A stretch of 64,000 nucleotides of DNA from Nocardia huaxiensis (GCF_013744875.1 NZ_CP059399.1:4650001-4714000), one strand, 5' to 3'. Positions 26,101-33,690 are shown, counted from the first letter of the stretch. Translations and numbers: made by a program. The notes: generated from the sequence alone by a model not told the origin.

Positions 26101-27346
26101 GCAGCGCGGTGAGATGCGCGGCGGCGGACTCGATCGGATAGTCGGCATCGAAGATGTCGGTGGCGTAATCGAGGCGGATGAGCAGCGGCCCGTCGTCGTC
26201 GATCTCGGAGATGGTCCACGCCATGGCGAGGGGGCTGTAGCCCTGCGAGGGTTGCTGGACCTCTTCCAGCCCTGCGATGAGGCCGGCGGTGTCGGGCAGC
26301 CGCGGGTAGGCGACGGTGACGTCGAACAGCTGCCGGGCCGGATTGCCGGCGCGGCGCAGCTCACCCATGAGGTCGCCGAGCGGGTAGCGCTCGTGCGGCT
26401 TCATCTGGCGCACATCGGCTTTCACCGCGGCGACCAGGTCGCGCACGGTGGCGTGGCCGCCGGTGTCGATGGGCAGCGGCAGGGTGTTGGCGAAATGCCC
26501 GATGGTGGACTGCTCGGTGGGATTGTGGCGATTGCCGAACGGGATGCCGATGGCGATCTCATGCGTGCGCAGCACCCGCGACAGGTACAGCCCGAGCATG
26601 GCGCAGAAGTACGGGTACAGCGAGACGCCCGCCGCCCGAATCCGATCGACCAGCGCGCGTTCGAGAGTGAACGTGTGGGAGGTGACAGGGGCGAGTCCGC
26701 CCGTGGCGCGCGGGCGTTCGAACAGGGCGGGTGTGGTGGCGCGCAGCCGGTCCACCAGGGCGTCCCGGTCGATTCCGTACTGCTCGCTCGCCCGGTAGTC
26801 GCGTTCGAAGTCCAGGCAGCCCAGGAACGACGACCCCGGCAGGTCGAAAGGGTCTCCGGTGGTGGTGATTCCGGCGTAATCGGTGAGGATCTGCGCGCCG
26901 ATATTGAACAACCCGGTCGCGTCGGCGGCAATGTGGTGGGTGGTCACCAGCACGTAGGAGCGGTCCGCCCCGGCGCGCACGATATGCGCCCGGAACGGCA
27001 CCGCGTCCACCAGTTCGATGGCATTGCCGGTGAGCTCGTGCACCCGGCGCAGGGCCTCGGCGTGCGGGTCCGCGGCGTCGCTGACGTCGATCACCTGCAC
27101 GGCCGGCATGGGTTCGGTCGAAAGTTCCTGGAAGGGAACGCCGTCCACGACGCGGAAGCGCAGCCGCAGGCCGTCGTTGCGGGCCCAGGTGCGCTCGATC
27201 GCCGTCACCATGGCGTCGACGTCGATATCGAGGGAGAACCGGCCCACCACGCTGGACAGATAGCTGGGCAGACCGGGAAAGAGCTCGACGATCGTCCAGA
27301 TGTCGCGCTGATAGGCAGTGAGCGGATAACGCATGGAAATGGACAT
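20168..27346 (-). CDS. Two-module nonribosomal peptide synthetase, C-A-T-C-A-T-TE
   Basis: The 2392-residue enzyme reads: C1 with HHIAADA near residue 138; A1 with YTSGSTGHPKG near 600 and FDVSVWE near 646; T1 with GGDSILLLR near 1000; C2 with HHAILDG near 1200; A2 with FTSGSTGTPKG near 1657; T2 with GGTSLTAMR near 2062; TE with GWSLGG near 2190 and catalytic-type His in 'PGDHLTLIQ'. Aligned to the GrsA pocket positions, A1 reads DVWHFSLVDK, the serine code of EntF. A2 reads DVQFISQVAK, nearest in my memory to proline-type DVQxIAHVVx codes, with three changes; its substrate is uncertain. The N-terminal C domain implies an acyl, aryl or peptidyl donor supplied in trans. No E, methyltransferase or Cy domain is seen. 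The ATG follows AGGGG by seven bases. The upstream MmpL gene and downstream oxidase fusion share its strand. Confidence 0.96.
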   Translation of the reverse strand: MSISMRYPLTAYQRDIWTIVELFPGLPSYLSSVVGRFSLDIDVDAMVTAIERTWARNDGLRLRFRVVDGVPFQELSTEPMPAVQVIDVSDAADPHAEALRRVHELTGNAIELVDAVPFRAHIVRAGADRSYVLVTTHHIAADATGLFNIGAQILTDYAGITTTGDPFDLPGSSFLGCLDFERDYRASEQYGIDRDALVDRLRATTPALFERPRATGGLAPVTSHTFTLERALVDRIRAAGVSLYPYFCAMLGLYLSRVLRTHEIAIGIPFGNRHNPTEQSTIGHFANTLPLPIDTGGHATVRDLVAAVKADVRQMKPHERYPLGDLMGELRRAGNPARQLFDVTVAYPRLPDTAGLIAGLEEVQQPSQGYSPLAMAWTISEIDDDGPLLIRLDYATDIFDADYPIESAAAHLTALLYAGIDALDSDPALLPMLSAAEYDALVDRERATTYPYDAQASVIGRITEQAARTPGAVAVHAADGATISYGDLLARVAQLSGLLRESGVSAGDLVAVVLERGPDMLVAMLAAMHAGAAYVPVDPGYPADRIAYVLADSAAKVVLTDAARAETIEDAVTLTPERWSAGAHAAAPVPDGSDLAYVIYTSGSTGHPKGVAVEHHSVINRLAWMQRRYPLRAGDVILQKTPSSFDVSVWELFWWALEGAQVALLRPGGEKDPREILSAIADSGVTVMHFVPSMLTPFLDLLEADPAAVSQASGLRTVFCSGEALLPHQVTRWNRAFAGLGSAAPRLVNLYGPTEATVDVSYHDTPQDPARPVTRVPIGRPIDNTRLYILGPADQPQPLGVAGELCIAGVGLARGYLHRPELNAEKFVADPFHPGERMYRTGDLVRRLADGEIEYLGRIDRQVKIRGNRIELGEVENALAALPGITAAAVIDHHSPSRGAYLAAYCVATEGLEPANLRAGLARTLPEYMIPAQFVRIDAIPLTPSGKADRTALAAIRPEADAAEQTAPRTPVEQQLAQVWCEVLDRESVSVFDNFYDLGGDSILLLRVRARAEARGLLISARDIAESPTIAELAERARTGAVVAAPIEPFALVPGIDRARLGHVEDAYPLTRLQLGMLFHSRERAESSLYHDVFRYSLRMPWDEAEFRAALRRSIARHPMLRTSFDLAAYSEPLQLVHGHLDAPLTITDLRGAEPDTAETAVREHVAERRLRPYVFDQPGLFHLAVFRLADRIDIVLSFHHAILDGWSVATLLSELLADYRGIGDLSAGELPSFAEYVRAERESIADPADREFWARELDGAETARIPGVRPHGPVTPDSAAGPVDARVSRTIPVPAELLSRADAVAAATHVPVKSVLLAAHVATVGLLSGRTDVTTGVVTHGRPERLDAERMAGLFLNTMPLRIDFAGRSRRDLLTGIFDRDRNSAPHKRFPLTEIQRALGVVLDTAFNYVHFHAAGAALEALDVTLLGIDIREDTNFALLVNAVRNPLDGTLALRIDGDPAAYTREQLDSIGETYLAVLELLTGDPAAPVDFGALAPAPAAAPGPIAPGTVLDLFDATAARTPDAIALEFGSRTVTYAQLLALSNRIATALVARGARPGDRIAMAVDRSPELVATVLGIAKAGAACVPLDVTYPQSRLHAMLEQARPFAVVTGPGHESLVPQQHSRIGLDDLVTAAGTAALPAVAQDGTAYVLFTSGSTGTPKGVAMPHRALVNLIRWQLSTASGWLSDVERAPATTQFAPLSFDVSFQEIYSTLCGGGRLILLGEEQRRDLPALARLLGSTAAERIFLPYVALQQLAEAAIRLDIAPASLRVIISSGEQLRVTDEIRALCAAGTGVVLENQYGPTETHVATRYTMTGDPARFPVLPPIGRAVDNVEILVLDEQLRPVPDGVPGEIHLGGAALADGYEHRPDLTDAAFGPHPFAPGRRLYRTGDIGRRLPGGDVISDGRRGGQVKIRGHRVEPMEVELALQRVTASVPGVSEVAVVAHATAGASSAQTLLVGFLVGTREDVDEPDILAALREWLPDYMIPSRLVWLDALPLTPSGKRADAVLAGMALPAPQAADRVAPRTPVEAGLAALMAEALGLPEVGIHDDFFALGGTSLTAMRLIVSIEQRFGLSLPVSALVTGPTVAALARHLDERAGAGFDPLVPLREGSGTPLFLVHPIGGNVLCYVELSKRLPANQPLYGLQAAGLEPGSTAAQSIPEMASNYIAALRRVQPEGPYHLGGWSLGGMVAFEMAQQLRESGHEVGMLALVDTMTVRHGDGTPVPQHSLYEFFLWELLWLARGADTAVIEIPLELESEDEVFDFILDSAVEAGVLPPAGSRALVRRLFEVFTGGWRAIDSYRPHAYEGDITLLRAAEPLPEVLRPAHDSAGTLHRDPTNGWDAYAAGHLEVIEVPGDHLTLIQAPHVAAVAAQLTRLLEHASATAS

Positions 27347-27700
27347 GGCTTACCCCTGAAATGATGTGCCGATGCTTGCGCGATCCCGCGGCGCTGCGGC
27401 GATCCGAAAACCTTTCGGGCAATGTCGTATTCGCCCGCTGAGCGGGCGTTGTTCACATGTTCGTGACTCGCGTGAGATGCCCGGCCACACTGTGCCACGG
27501 GCTCACTTCGATAGCCAATAACGTTGTCTGGTAACCAAATTCACTCGGTGATTGGGAATGGTGGAAAGGTCACGGCCGCGGCCGATTCGGGCGTTGCGCG
27601 CGACAAGGCCGGCGCCCCGGCCTTTGTGGCCGGGCACAGTGCGCGCGCGGTTGCGGGAATCGGCAAGCGAATTCGCTTGTGACAAGGTGCACAACACCGT
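27347..27700. other. Intergenic region between NRPS and MmpL exporter, with palindrome
   Basis: This 354-bp gap separates two genes of the same strand. It contains CGCCCGCT-G-AGCGGGCG (27432-27448), a perfect palindrome around a central base, 86 bp upstream of the NRPS start; it could be a terminator for the exporter or an operator. The AT-richer stretch around 27510-27550 is a plausible NRPS promoter region. I see no gene here. Confidence 0.55.
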
Positions 27701-29860
27701 TCACACGGTGGCGGTGGACTCCTCCCGCACCGCGATTCGATGGTGTACGCGTTTCAAGAAGCCGGGCGCCCACCAGTTGGCGTCGCCCAGCAGGCGCATG
27801 AGCGCCGGCACCAGCACGCCGCGGATGACGGTGGCGTCCATGAGCACGGCCAGCGTCAGGCCCACACCCATCAGCTTGGTGAACGACACCTGCGAGAACG
27901 CCAGTCCCACACAGACGATCGCCATGAGCGAAGCGGCGGCGGTGACAATGCGGCCGGTGCGTTCCAGGCCGTAGGCGACGGCGTCGTCGGTGACGCCGCG
28001 CACCCGGTACTCCTCGGCGATCCGCGAGAGCAGGAACACCTCGTAGTCCATGGACAGACCGAAGGCCAGGCAGAACACCAGCACCGGGACCGGCGCGGCG
28101 AGGTAGCCGGTTTCGGTGAAATCGCCTACCAGCCACTTCAAGTGGCCGTTCTGGAAGATGTAGACCATGGCGCCGAAGGTCGCCGACAGGCTCAGGGTAT
28201 TGAGCAGCACCGCCTTGATCGGGATGATCACGCTGCCCGTGAAGGCGAACAGCAGGATGATCATCGCGATCACGATCAGCGCCACGACCAGCGGAAGACG
28301 CTGGGCCAGACCGGCTTTGGTGTCGGTGTTCTCGGCCGTCGCGCCGCCGACCAGCAGCGGGGCGGGGGAGTCGGTGGCGCGGATCTGCTCGAGCAGCGTA
28401 TCGGCGGCCGGGGAGTACGGGTCGATATCGGGCAGGACCGTCAGATGCGCGCCGTCGGCGCCCGGCACGCTGCGGACCAGCCGCACATGCTCGAGCTGTT
28501 GCAGCCGTGTGGTGAGGGTCATGAGATCGGCGCTGGAGATGGGGCCGTCGACCACCACGTCGAACTGACCCGCGGTGGTGGCGGGGAATTCGGCGCGCAG
28601 CACATCACCGACCTGACGGCTCTCCACGGTGGCGGGCAGGGCGCGATCATCGGTCAGGCCCAGTTTCAGCCCGGCGAAGGGTGCGCCGAGCAGCAGTACC
28701 AGCAGCAGTGCCGCACCGCCGAAGGCCAAGGGACGAGCCGTGACTCGGCGTGCGGTGCGATACCAGAAGCCCTGCTCCGGCTGCTTGGGCGTCGGCTCGG
28801 GGCGTCCGAGCAGCGTGCGCACGCCCCGGCGGAGATCGAGTGCGTCGATGCGATGCCCGAACAGCATGAGCAGCGCCGGCAGCAGCGTCACCGTGGCCAG
28901 GGCGGCCAGCAGCGTCACCGACAGACAGGCGGCTGCCAGCGAGCGCAGGAACGGCATCGGGAACAGCAGCATGGCCAGCATGGCGATCACGATGGTGGCG
29001 GCCGAGAACAGCACGGTGCGACCGGCGGTGGTGACCGTCGTGAGCACCGCGGCCGGAATCTCGCGCCCGGCGCGGCGCTCCTCACGGAACCGGCTGACCA
29101 GGAACAGGCTGTAGTCGATGCCGAGGCCCAGGCCCAGCACCGTGGTCAAGTTCAGCGCGTAGCTGGACACCTGTGTGAACTCGGTGAGCAGTCGCAGCGT
29201 GCCGAACGTCCCCACGATCGACACGATGCCCAGCACCAGCGGCAGCCCCGCCGCCACCAGACTGCCGAAGATCAGCACCAGCAGCACCAGCAGAATCGGA
29301 ATCGATACCGCCTCACTGACTTTCATATCGTGGGTGAGCTGCTCGGTGACATCGTGATAGCTGACCGCGGCCCCGCCCAGCCGCAGGTGCAGGCCCTCGT
29401 AGTCGCGATCGCGATAGTCGGCGAGCAGTCGTTCGGCGACCTTCTCCACCGCGATCTCGTCGCCCGGAATGTCGACCGCGATGAGCGCCCGGCTCCGATC
29501 GCCATTGCGCAGGAACTCCAGCGAGCCCGTCGACCAGTACGAGTTCACCGACCGCACGCCTTCCACGGCGGCCAGTTCCTTGGTGAGGGCGGTCCCCGCC
29601 GCACTCACCGCCGGTGTGTCGACTGTTCCGGAGGTTTGCGGAACATCCACCAGCACAATCACATTGGGTGTTCCCGTGGTGTACTTCTCCGCCAATATCC
29701 GTGCCGCCCGCGCCGATTCGGCGTCGGCGTTCCAGAACCCGCCCCCGGACAGTCGCTGCTGCACCGATGCGCCGCCCACCCCGGCCAGCACCAGCAACGC
29801 AAGAATCACCGCGACAACAGTTTTCGGCCGGCCGACAGCCAGCCGTGCGAGCACGCCCAC
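27701..29860 (-). CDS. MMPL family (RND-type) transporter
   Basis: The 719-residue membrane protein has the MmpL layout: one N-terminal helix ('VVAVILALLVLAGVGGASV'), a periplasmic domain, a block of five helices, a second periplasmic domain at about residues 395-500, and another block of helices. The proton-relay Asp-Tyr pairs are visible in 'LGLGLGIDYSLFLVSRFREE' (first block) and 'LAFGLSMDYEVFLLSRIAEE' (second block). MmpL proteins export lipids, lipopeptides and siderophores across the inner membrane. Located 354 bp upstream of a lipopeptide-type NRPS on the same strand, it probably exports that product. GTG at 29860 is the start, behind GAGGGG. An 18-bp palindrome lies 22 bases upstream. 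Confidence 0.93.
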   Translation of the reverse strand: MGVLARLAVGRPKTVVAVILALLVLAGVGGASVQQRLSGGGFWNADAESARAARILAEKYTTGTPNVIVLVDVPQTSGTVDTPAVSAAGTALTKELAAVEGVRSVNSYWSTGSLEFLRNGDRSRALIAVDIPGDEIAVEKVAERLLADYRDRDYEGLHLRLGGAAVSYHDVTEQLTHDMKVSEAVSIPILLVLLVLIFGSLVAAGLPLVLGIVSIVGTFGTLRLLTEFTQVSSYALNLTTVLGLGLGIDYSLFLVSRFREERRAGREIPAAVLTTVTTAGRTVLFSAATIVIAMLAMLLFPMPFLRSLAAACLSVTLLAALATVTLLPALLMLFGHRIDALDLRRGVRTLLGRPEPTPKQPEQGFWYRTARRVTARPLAFGGAALLLVLLLGAPFAGLKLGLTDDRALPATVESRQVGDVLRAEFPATTAGQFDVVVDGPISSADLMTLTTRLQQLEHVRLVRSVPGADGAHLTVLPDIDPYSPAADTLLEQIRATDSPAPLLVGGATAENTDTKAGLAQRLPLVVALIVIAMIILLFAFTGSVIIPIKAVLLNTLSLSATFGAMVYIFQNGHLKWLVGDFTETGYLAAPVPVLVFCLAFGLSMDYEVFLLSRIAEEYRVRGVTDDAVAYGLERTGRIVTAAASLMAIVCVGLAFSQVSFTKLMGVGLTLAVLMDATVIRGVLVPALMRLLGDANWWAPGFLKRVHHRIAVREESTATV

Positions 29861-30184
29861 TTGCCCCTCATCTCCCTGCGAGCGCCGGGATCCCGGCGCC
29901 GTTCCCGGCGCGAAATTCCGTACCAGCGCCGCGGCACGGGAGTATACGAGCTCGGAATCCCTTGTGCCGGACGAGAAAACTGCCCAATCCGAGCGCGCAC
30001 TGTCCCAGTCGGAAGTGGTAATCGCTGGTGGTACAAGGAAATCGAATGCCGTTCCGATTCCGGTAACCCGCAGGTCCCCAGAATGTAGGGGGTTGTGGTG
30101 AGATGGCGGGCCTGATGGGATCGTTCGCCGGCGGGGCCCGGATCCGGGCTCGCTACAGTGACCGAATCGACATGTGCGCCTTCC
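29861..30184. other. Intergenic region upstream of the MmpL exporter
   Basis: The 324-bp gap holds two palindromes with GGATCC centres: one next to the exporter start (29882-29899, listed separately) and GCCCGGATCCGGGC (30136-30149), 36 bp after the methyltransferase stop, which may terminate that gene. The exporter promoter should lie between them. No coding frame is convincing. Confidence 0.5.
29882..29899. promoter_or_regulatory. 18-bp perfect palindrome upstream of the MmpL gene
   Basis: GCGCCGGGATCCCGGCGC is fully self-complementary and ends 22 bases before the GTG start. An extra half, CCCGGCGC, follows a few bases further upstream. It may be an operator or a leader hairpin that affects the ribosome site. 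Confidence 0.5.
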
Positions 30185-31003
30185 TCACAGGACCGGTCGG
30201 CGGGCCGTCACCTGAAGCCATCGGATCGGCGCGTAGAACGCCCCTGATCCATAACGGCGGTGCAATTCCGCGGCGGCGATGGCGGTGGCGGATTCCAGAT
30301 CGAGGGAGGGATGCCGCTCGATCTCACCACGCAGTGGGGTGCCCTGGCAGAAGGCCACCGCGCCGGTCTCCGCGGTCGAGTGGCTCGCACCGTCGATGTA
30401 TTCGCCGCGGATCTGTTCGAAACCGGCCTCGGTGAGTTCGTCGTGGATTCGCTCGAAGTCGAAGTAGCCGTACGGGGTTCGAGGGAAGAACTCGACGGGG
30501 TCGTCGGGCGCGGCCGTGGCCAGGGCTTGGGTGATGAGCAGCGGTACGGTGTTGTTCTCGATGCGATCCCAGACATTGAAGGCGAATATGCCGCCCGGCC
30601 GCAGCACACGGAGGGCCTCGGCGTAGCCGTGCACCTTGTCGGGGAGGAACATGACGCCGAACTGGCAGGCCACCGCGTCGAAGGAGCGTTCGGGGAACGG
30701 GAGATCCTGTGCGTCGGCGACCTGCCATCGCACACGATCCGAAGCCAGACGCGGGGCGGCCGCGGCCAGCATGGGTTCGTTCAGGTCGGTGGCGACGATG
30801 GTGTGCGCGCCCAGCCGGGCAAGGGTTCGGGTGAAGATTCCGGTTCCGGCCGCGGTTTCGAGGACCTCGACCGCGTCGGTTTCGGCCACCGCTTCCGCGA
30901 GTAGCCGGGCCGGTTCCTCGAAGATCATCGGGACCAGCAGGGTGTCGTAGATTTCGGGGATGGACCCGGTGAAGGCCGTATCGCCGCCTCCGGCCGTGGT
31001 CAC
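30185..31003 (-). CDS. Class I SAM-dependent methyltransferase
   Basis: The 272-residue protein has a UbiE/Methyltransf_11-type fold: motif I 'VEVLETAAGTGIFTRTLARL', the acidic turn 'IVATDLNEPMLAAAAPRL', motif 'WQVADAQDLPFPERSFDAVA' and 'ALRVLRPGGIFAFNVWD'. These bind S-adenosylmethionine; the methyl acceptor cannot be read. I chose the GTG at 31003 because it keeps the conserved 'GSIPEIYDTLLVP' opening; upstream in-frame codons are antisense to the AraC regulator. It is divergent from that regulator with about 94 bp between starts, so AraC control is likely. It lies upstream of the MmpL-NRPS locus on the same strand but is separated from it by 324 bp. Confidence 0.85.
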   Translation of the reverse strand: MTTAGGGDTAFTGSIPEIYDTLLVPMIFEEPARLLAEAVAETDAVEVLETAAGTGIFTRTLARLGAHTIVATDLNEPMLAAAAPRLASDRVRWQVADAQDLPFPERSFDAVACQFGVMFLPDKVHGYAEALRVLRPGGIFAFNVWDRIENNTVPLLITQALATAAPDDPVEFFPRTPYGYFDFERIHDELTEAGFEQIRGEYIDGASHSTAETGAVAFCQGTPLRGEIERHPSLDLESATAIAAAELHRRYGSGAFYAPIRWLQVTARRPVL

Positions 31004-31097
31004 GAGCCCGGCCTCGGGTCGCCACTCATCAGCCGATGCTACCGCCGGTGGGTTGCTGGGCGGGGCATTTCCGCAGGTGAATAGGTACGCTGGCCGG

Positions 31098-31934
31098 GTG
31101 TGGGATTTCGCGCGGGCGGTCGGCGCCGCGCCACCGGGCGTGGCGATGATCGGATACCGCAATGTGGGCGCGCCGGGACTGGAGTTGCGGGTGGCCGGGG
31201 CGGCCGCCGTCACCATGGTGATCGAATTCGGGGGTGCGGGGCTGCTCGTCGAGGACGCGGGCGGGCGGCGCGGGCTCGGTGGATTCGTGGCCGGGCTGCC
31301 GCTCGAGCCGGCGCGCATTCGTGGGGAGCGGCCCGCCTGTCTCGAGGTGCGCATGTCGCCGCTGCGGGCATATTCGCTCTTGGGTGTCGCGCCAACGGAA
31401 TTGGGGCACGGTGTGGTCGCGCTCGACGAGCTGTGGGGTGCGCGGGCCGGGCAGCTGCGGGAACGGCTCGCGGCCGCCGCGAGCTGGGACGAGCGCTTCG
31501 CGGTGACGAAAGCCTTTCTGGCACAGGGCGATATGGCGGCGCGGGCGCCCGATCCCGAGGTGATCGAGGGCTGGAATCGCATTCTCGCGTCGCGCGGGCA
31601 GGTGCGGATAGGCGGGCTGGCCGAAGCCCTGGGATGGAGTCACAAGCGGCTGTGGTCGCGGTTCGAGTCCCAGGTGGGATTGACGCCCAAGCGGGCGGCG
31701 ATGCTGGTCCGCTTCCGGTCCGCGGTGGACGGATTGCTGGCGGGCAAACCGGCCGCCGAGGTCGCCGCGGAATGCGGCTATACCGATCAGGCGCATCTGT
31801 GCCGGGACGTGTCCCGCTTCGCCGACCGCACACCCGCGGCCCTGACCGCGCACTACCTGCCGGCCATCGCCCAGCAGCGGTATCGGGCGTGGGGAAGATT
31901 TGTCCAATACCCGGCGGGAGCCCGCGGCCGATAG
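31098..31934 (+). CDS. AraC family transcriptional regulator
   Basis: A 278-residue protein with a C-terminal AraC-type double helix-turn-helix ('VRIGGLAEALGWSHKRLWSR', 'FESQVGLTPKRAAMLVRFRS', 'AAECGYTDQAHLCRDVSRFA'). The N-terminal 150 residues are a degenerate AraC arm/cupin-like domain ('VTMVIEFGGAGLLVEDAGG'). The start is uncertain: GTG at 31098 is chosen, with GTG at 31077 as alternative, and neither has a strong ribosome site. It is divergent from a methyltransferase and 7 bases before the serine hydrolase gene on its own strand. Confidence 0.85.
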   Translation: MWDFARAVGAAPPGVAMIGYRNVGAPGLELRVAGAAAVTMVIEFGGAGLLVEDAGGRRGLGGFVAGLPLEPARIRGERPACLEVRMSPLRAYSLLGVAPTELGHGVVALDELWGARAGQLRERLAAAASWDERFAVTKAFLAQGDMAARAPDPEVIEGWNRILASRGQVRIGGLAEALGWSHKRLWSRFESQVGLTPKRAAMLVRFRSAVDGLLAGKPAAEVAAECGYTDQAHLCRDVSRFADRTPAALTAHYLPAIAQQRYRAWGRFVQYPAGARGR

Positions 31935-31941
31935 TTGTGCC

Positions 31942-33060
31942 GTGACCAACACATTCGATCCCGAGAAGCTACAGACCGCCCTGCAGAACCTGCACCGCGC
32001 GGGCATGCCCGGAGTGTTCGCCGAGGTGCGTGACGGCAACGAAATCTACCGTGGCGCAGCCGGATTCGCCGACCTTGCCACGAAACGCCCGGTCACGCCG
32101 GACATGCGCCACCGCGTCGGCAGTATCACCAAGTCCTTCACCGCCGCCGCCGTACTGCAACTGGCCGACAGCGGCGACATCGACCTCGACACACCGATCG
32201 GCCACTACCTGCCGCTACTGGTGTCCGGCGAACGCGGCACCGCGATCACCGTCCGCATGCTGATCAATCACACCAGCGGCCTCGCCGAATACTTCCCGCT
32301 CGCCAACCCCTCCCTCGCCGCCTTCCCCGACCTGGCCAAGACGACCCCGGAAAGCCTGGAGGCCAACCGCCGCACCAGCTTCGACCAGATCGAACTCATC
32401 GGCATGGGTGTCTCGGCGCCGCCCACCGGCGTCCCCGGCGGCACCCCCGGCCGCTACTCGAACACCAATTACCTACTGATGTGCCAACTTCTGGAGGCCA
32501 TCACCGGCACATCGGCCGAAAAGTACATCACCCGCAATGTCATCGAACGCGCCGGCCTGCGCGACACCGAACTCCCCACCGGCGCCCACATCACCGGCCC
32601 GCACTCCCGGCACTACGAATCCTGGTTCGGCATGATCGACCCGCCCCGCGACTACAGCGTCTACGACATGTCCTGGGTAGGCCCGTCCGCCAACCTCATC
32701 TCGACCGTCGCCGACCTGAACCGCTTCTACGCCCTCCTGCTCTCCGGCGAAATAGTCAGCCCGGCCGCGCTGGCGCAGATGCAGCGCACGGTCCCCGTCA
32801 TCTCCTTCGAGGGCAAAACCATCGAGTACGGCCTGGGCCTGCACAAGGTCACCGTCCCCGGCCACGGAACCTTCTGGGGCCACGACGGTTCCGTCTGGGG
32901 CGGCGGCGCCATCTCCCTCACCAGCGCCGACGGCCACCGCCAAATGTCCATCGCCGTGAACCTGCAGCGCTGGAACCGCCTCGACCCCTCGGGAGCACCT
33001 CAACCCCACCCCATCGACGCCGCCCTGCAATCCCTGATCCAGCTGACCCTGTGCGGCTGA
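31942..33060 (+). CDS. Serine hydrolase (class C beta-lactamase / D-Ala-D-Ala carboxypeptidase fold)
   Basis: The 372-residue protein carries the three motifs of the family: the nucleophile and lysine in 'GSITKSFTAAAVLQLAD' (SxxK), the Tyr-x-Asn in 'GRYSNTNYLLM', and the third motif as His-Asp-Gly in 'GHDGSVWGGG'. No signal peptide or lipobox is seen, so unlike secreted D,D-peptidases it appears cytoplasmic and may act as an esterase. The GTG start at 31942 gives a protein beginning 'VTNTFDPEKLQ'; it is 7 bases after the AraC stop, so the two may be co-transcribed. A strong hairpin follows the stop. Confidence 0.9.
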   Translation: MTNTFDPEKLQTALQNLHRAGMPGVFAEVRDGNEIYRGAAGFADLATKRPVTPDMRHRVGSITKSFTAAAVLQLADSGDIDLDTPIGHYLPLLVSGERGTAITVRMLINHTSGLAEYFPLANPSLAAFPDLAKTTPESLEANRRTSFDQIELIGMGVSAPPTGVPGGTPGRYSNTNYLLMCQLLEAITGTSAEKYITRNVIERAGLRDTELPTGAHITGPHSRHYESWFGMIDPPRDYSVYDMSWVGPSANLISTVADLNRFYALLLSGEIVSPAALAQMQRTVPVISFEGKTIEYGLGLHKVTVPGHGTFWGHDGSVWGGGAISLTSADGHRQMSIAVNLQRWNRLDPSGAPQPHPIDAALQSLIQLTLCG

Positions 33061-33074
33061 CCACCCGCTCAGGC

Positions 33075-33105
33075 GGGCGCGGGACCGTCGAACCGTCCCG
33101 CGCCC
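33075..33105. terminator. Bidirectional hairpin terminator
   Basis: GGGCGCGGGAC (33075-33085) and GTCCCGCGCCC (33095-33105) are exact reverse complements with a 9-base loop, placed between the convergent serine hydrolase and secreted-protein genes. Confidence 0.7.
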
Positions 33106-33142
33106 ACCGCCCGGTGAACTCCGTCCATACGCCGCAATCGGC

Positions 33143-33430
33143 TCAGCCGACTCGGCAGAGCCATTCGGTGCCGTAGTGGGTCGCGTTGCCGCCGTCCAGG
33201 TGCACCCAGTGGCCGCCGTTGTCACCGCACGGCTCGCCTTCGACATGTTCAGGGCTCGGCGGGGTGGAGGGCTGCACGCCGGCGCTGCCGGTGAACACGC
33301 CGTCGGGGAGGGGAATGGAGATGCCCGGCGCCGGTTGCCACACATCGGCGGTGGCGGTCGCCGCGGCGATGAGCGGAATCGCGATCGCGCCGGTCACAGC
33401 TGCTGTCAGGACTGTGGTGAAACGCTTCAT
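33143..33430 (-). CDS. Small secreted protein of unknown function
   Basis: A 95-residue product with a clear Sec signal peptide ('MKRFTTVLTAAVTGAIAIPL', cleavage likely after 'ATATADV', an Ala-x-Ala site). The mature part of about 65 residues contains two cysteines ('GEPCGDNGG' and 'EWLCRVG'), which could form one disulfide, and a Pro/Ser-rich stretch. An AAAGG ribosome site precedes the ATG. I do not recognise the family. It has its own position between two hairpin-bounded units and no evident partner. Confidence 0.75.
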   Translation of the reverse strand: MKRFTTVLTAAVTGAIAIPLIAAATATADVWQPAPGISIPLPDGVFTGSAGVQPSTPPSPEHVEGEPCGDNGGHWVHLDGGNATHYGTEWLCRVG

Positions 33431-33690
33431 GGGCGGCCTTTCTGGTTGGGCTGGTTCGACCGCTCACCGCGTCGCGGTGTCCGGCTATCTCATATTGATC
33501 ATCCGTCCAGCACCTCTGAAGTACTAGCAAATTGCCCGCTAACCAGACCATGATCTACCTCACCCTCGGCCTCGATCCGGATCGCCCGCATCCCGCCCGC
33601 CGCGTCCCCGCCCGGCATACGCTGTCCCCGAGCGGCCGCGCATCGTCGGCGCGGCAGAGCCGAACCAGTCGAACGGCAGGGAGGGTCAGC

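Noticed and set aside
20168..27346. Possible heterocyclization domain acting on serine, as in oxazoline siderophores.
   Set aside because: Both C domains contain HHxxxD, not the DxxxxD motif of cyclization domains, so an ordinary amide is expected.
20168..27346. Possible frameshift between the NRPS and the oxidase fusion that would make one protein.
   Set aside because: The NRPS ends in a complete thioesterase with a normal stop, and the 4-bp GTGA overlap is a typical coupling arrangement.
24107..27364. A 1,085-codon plus-strand frame opposite the two-module NRPS.
   Set aside because: It is the antisense of a well-supported NRPS and has only repetitive Gly/Arg/His-rich translation.
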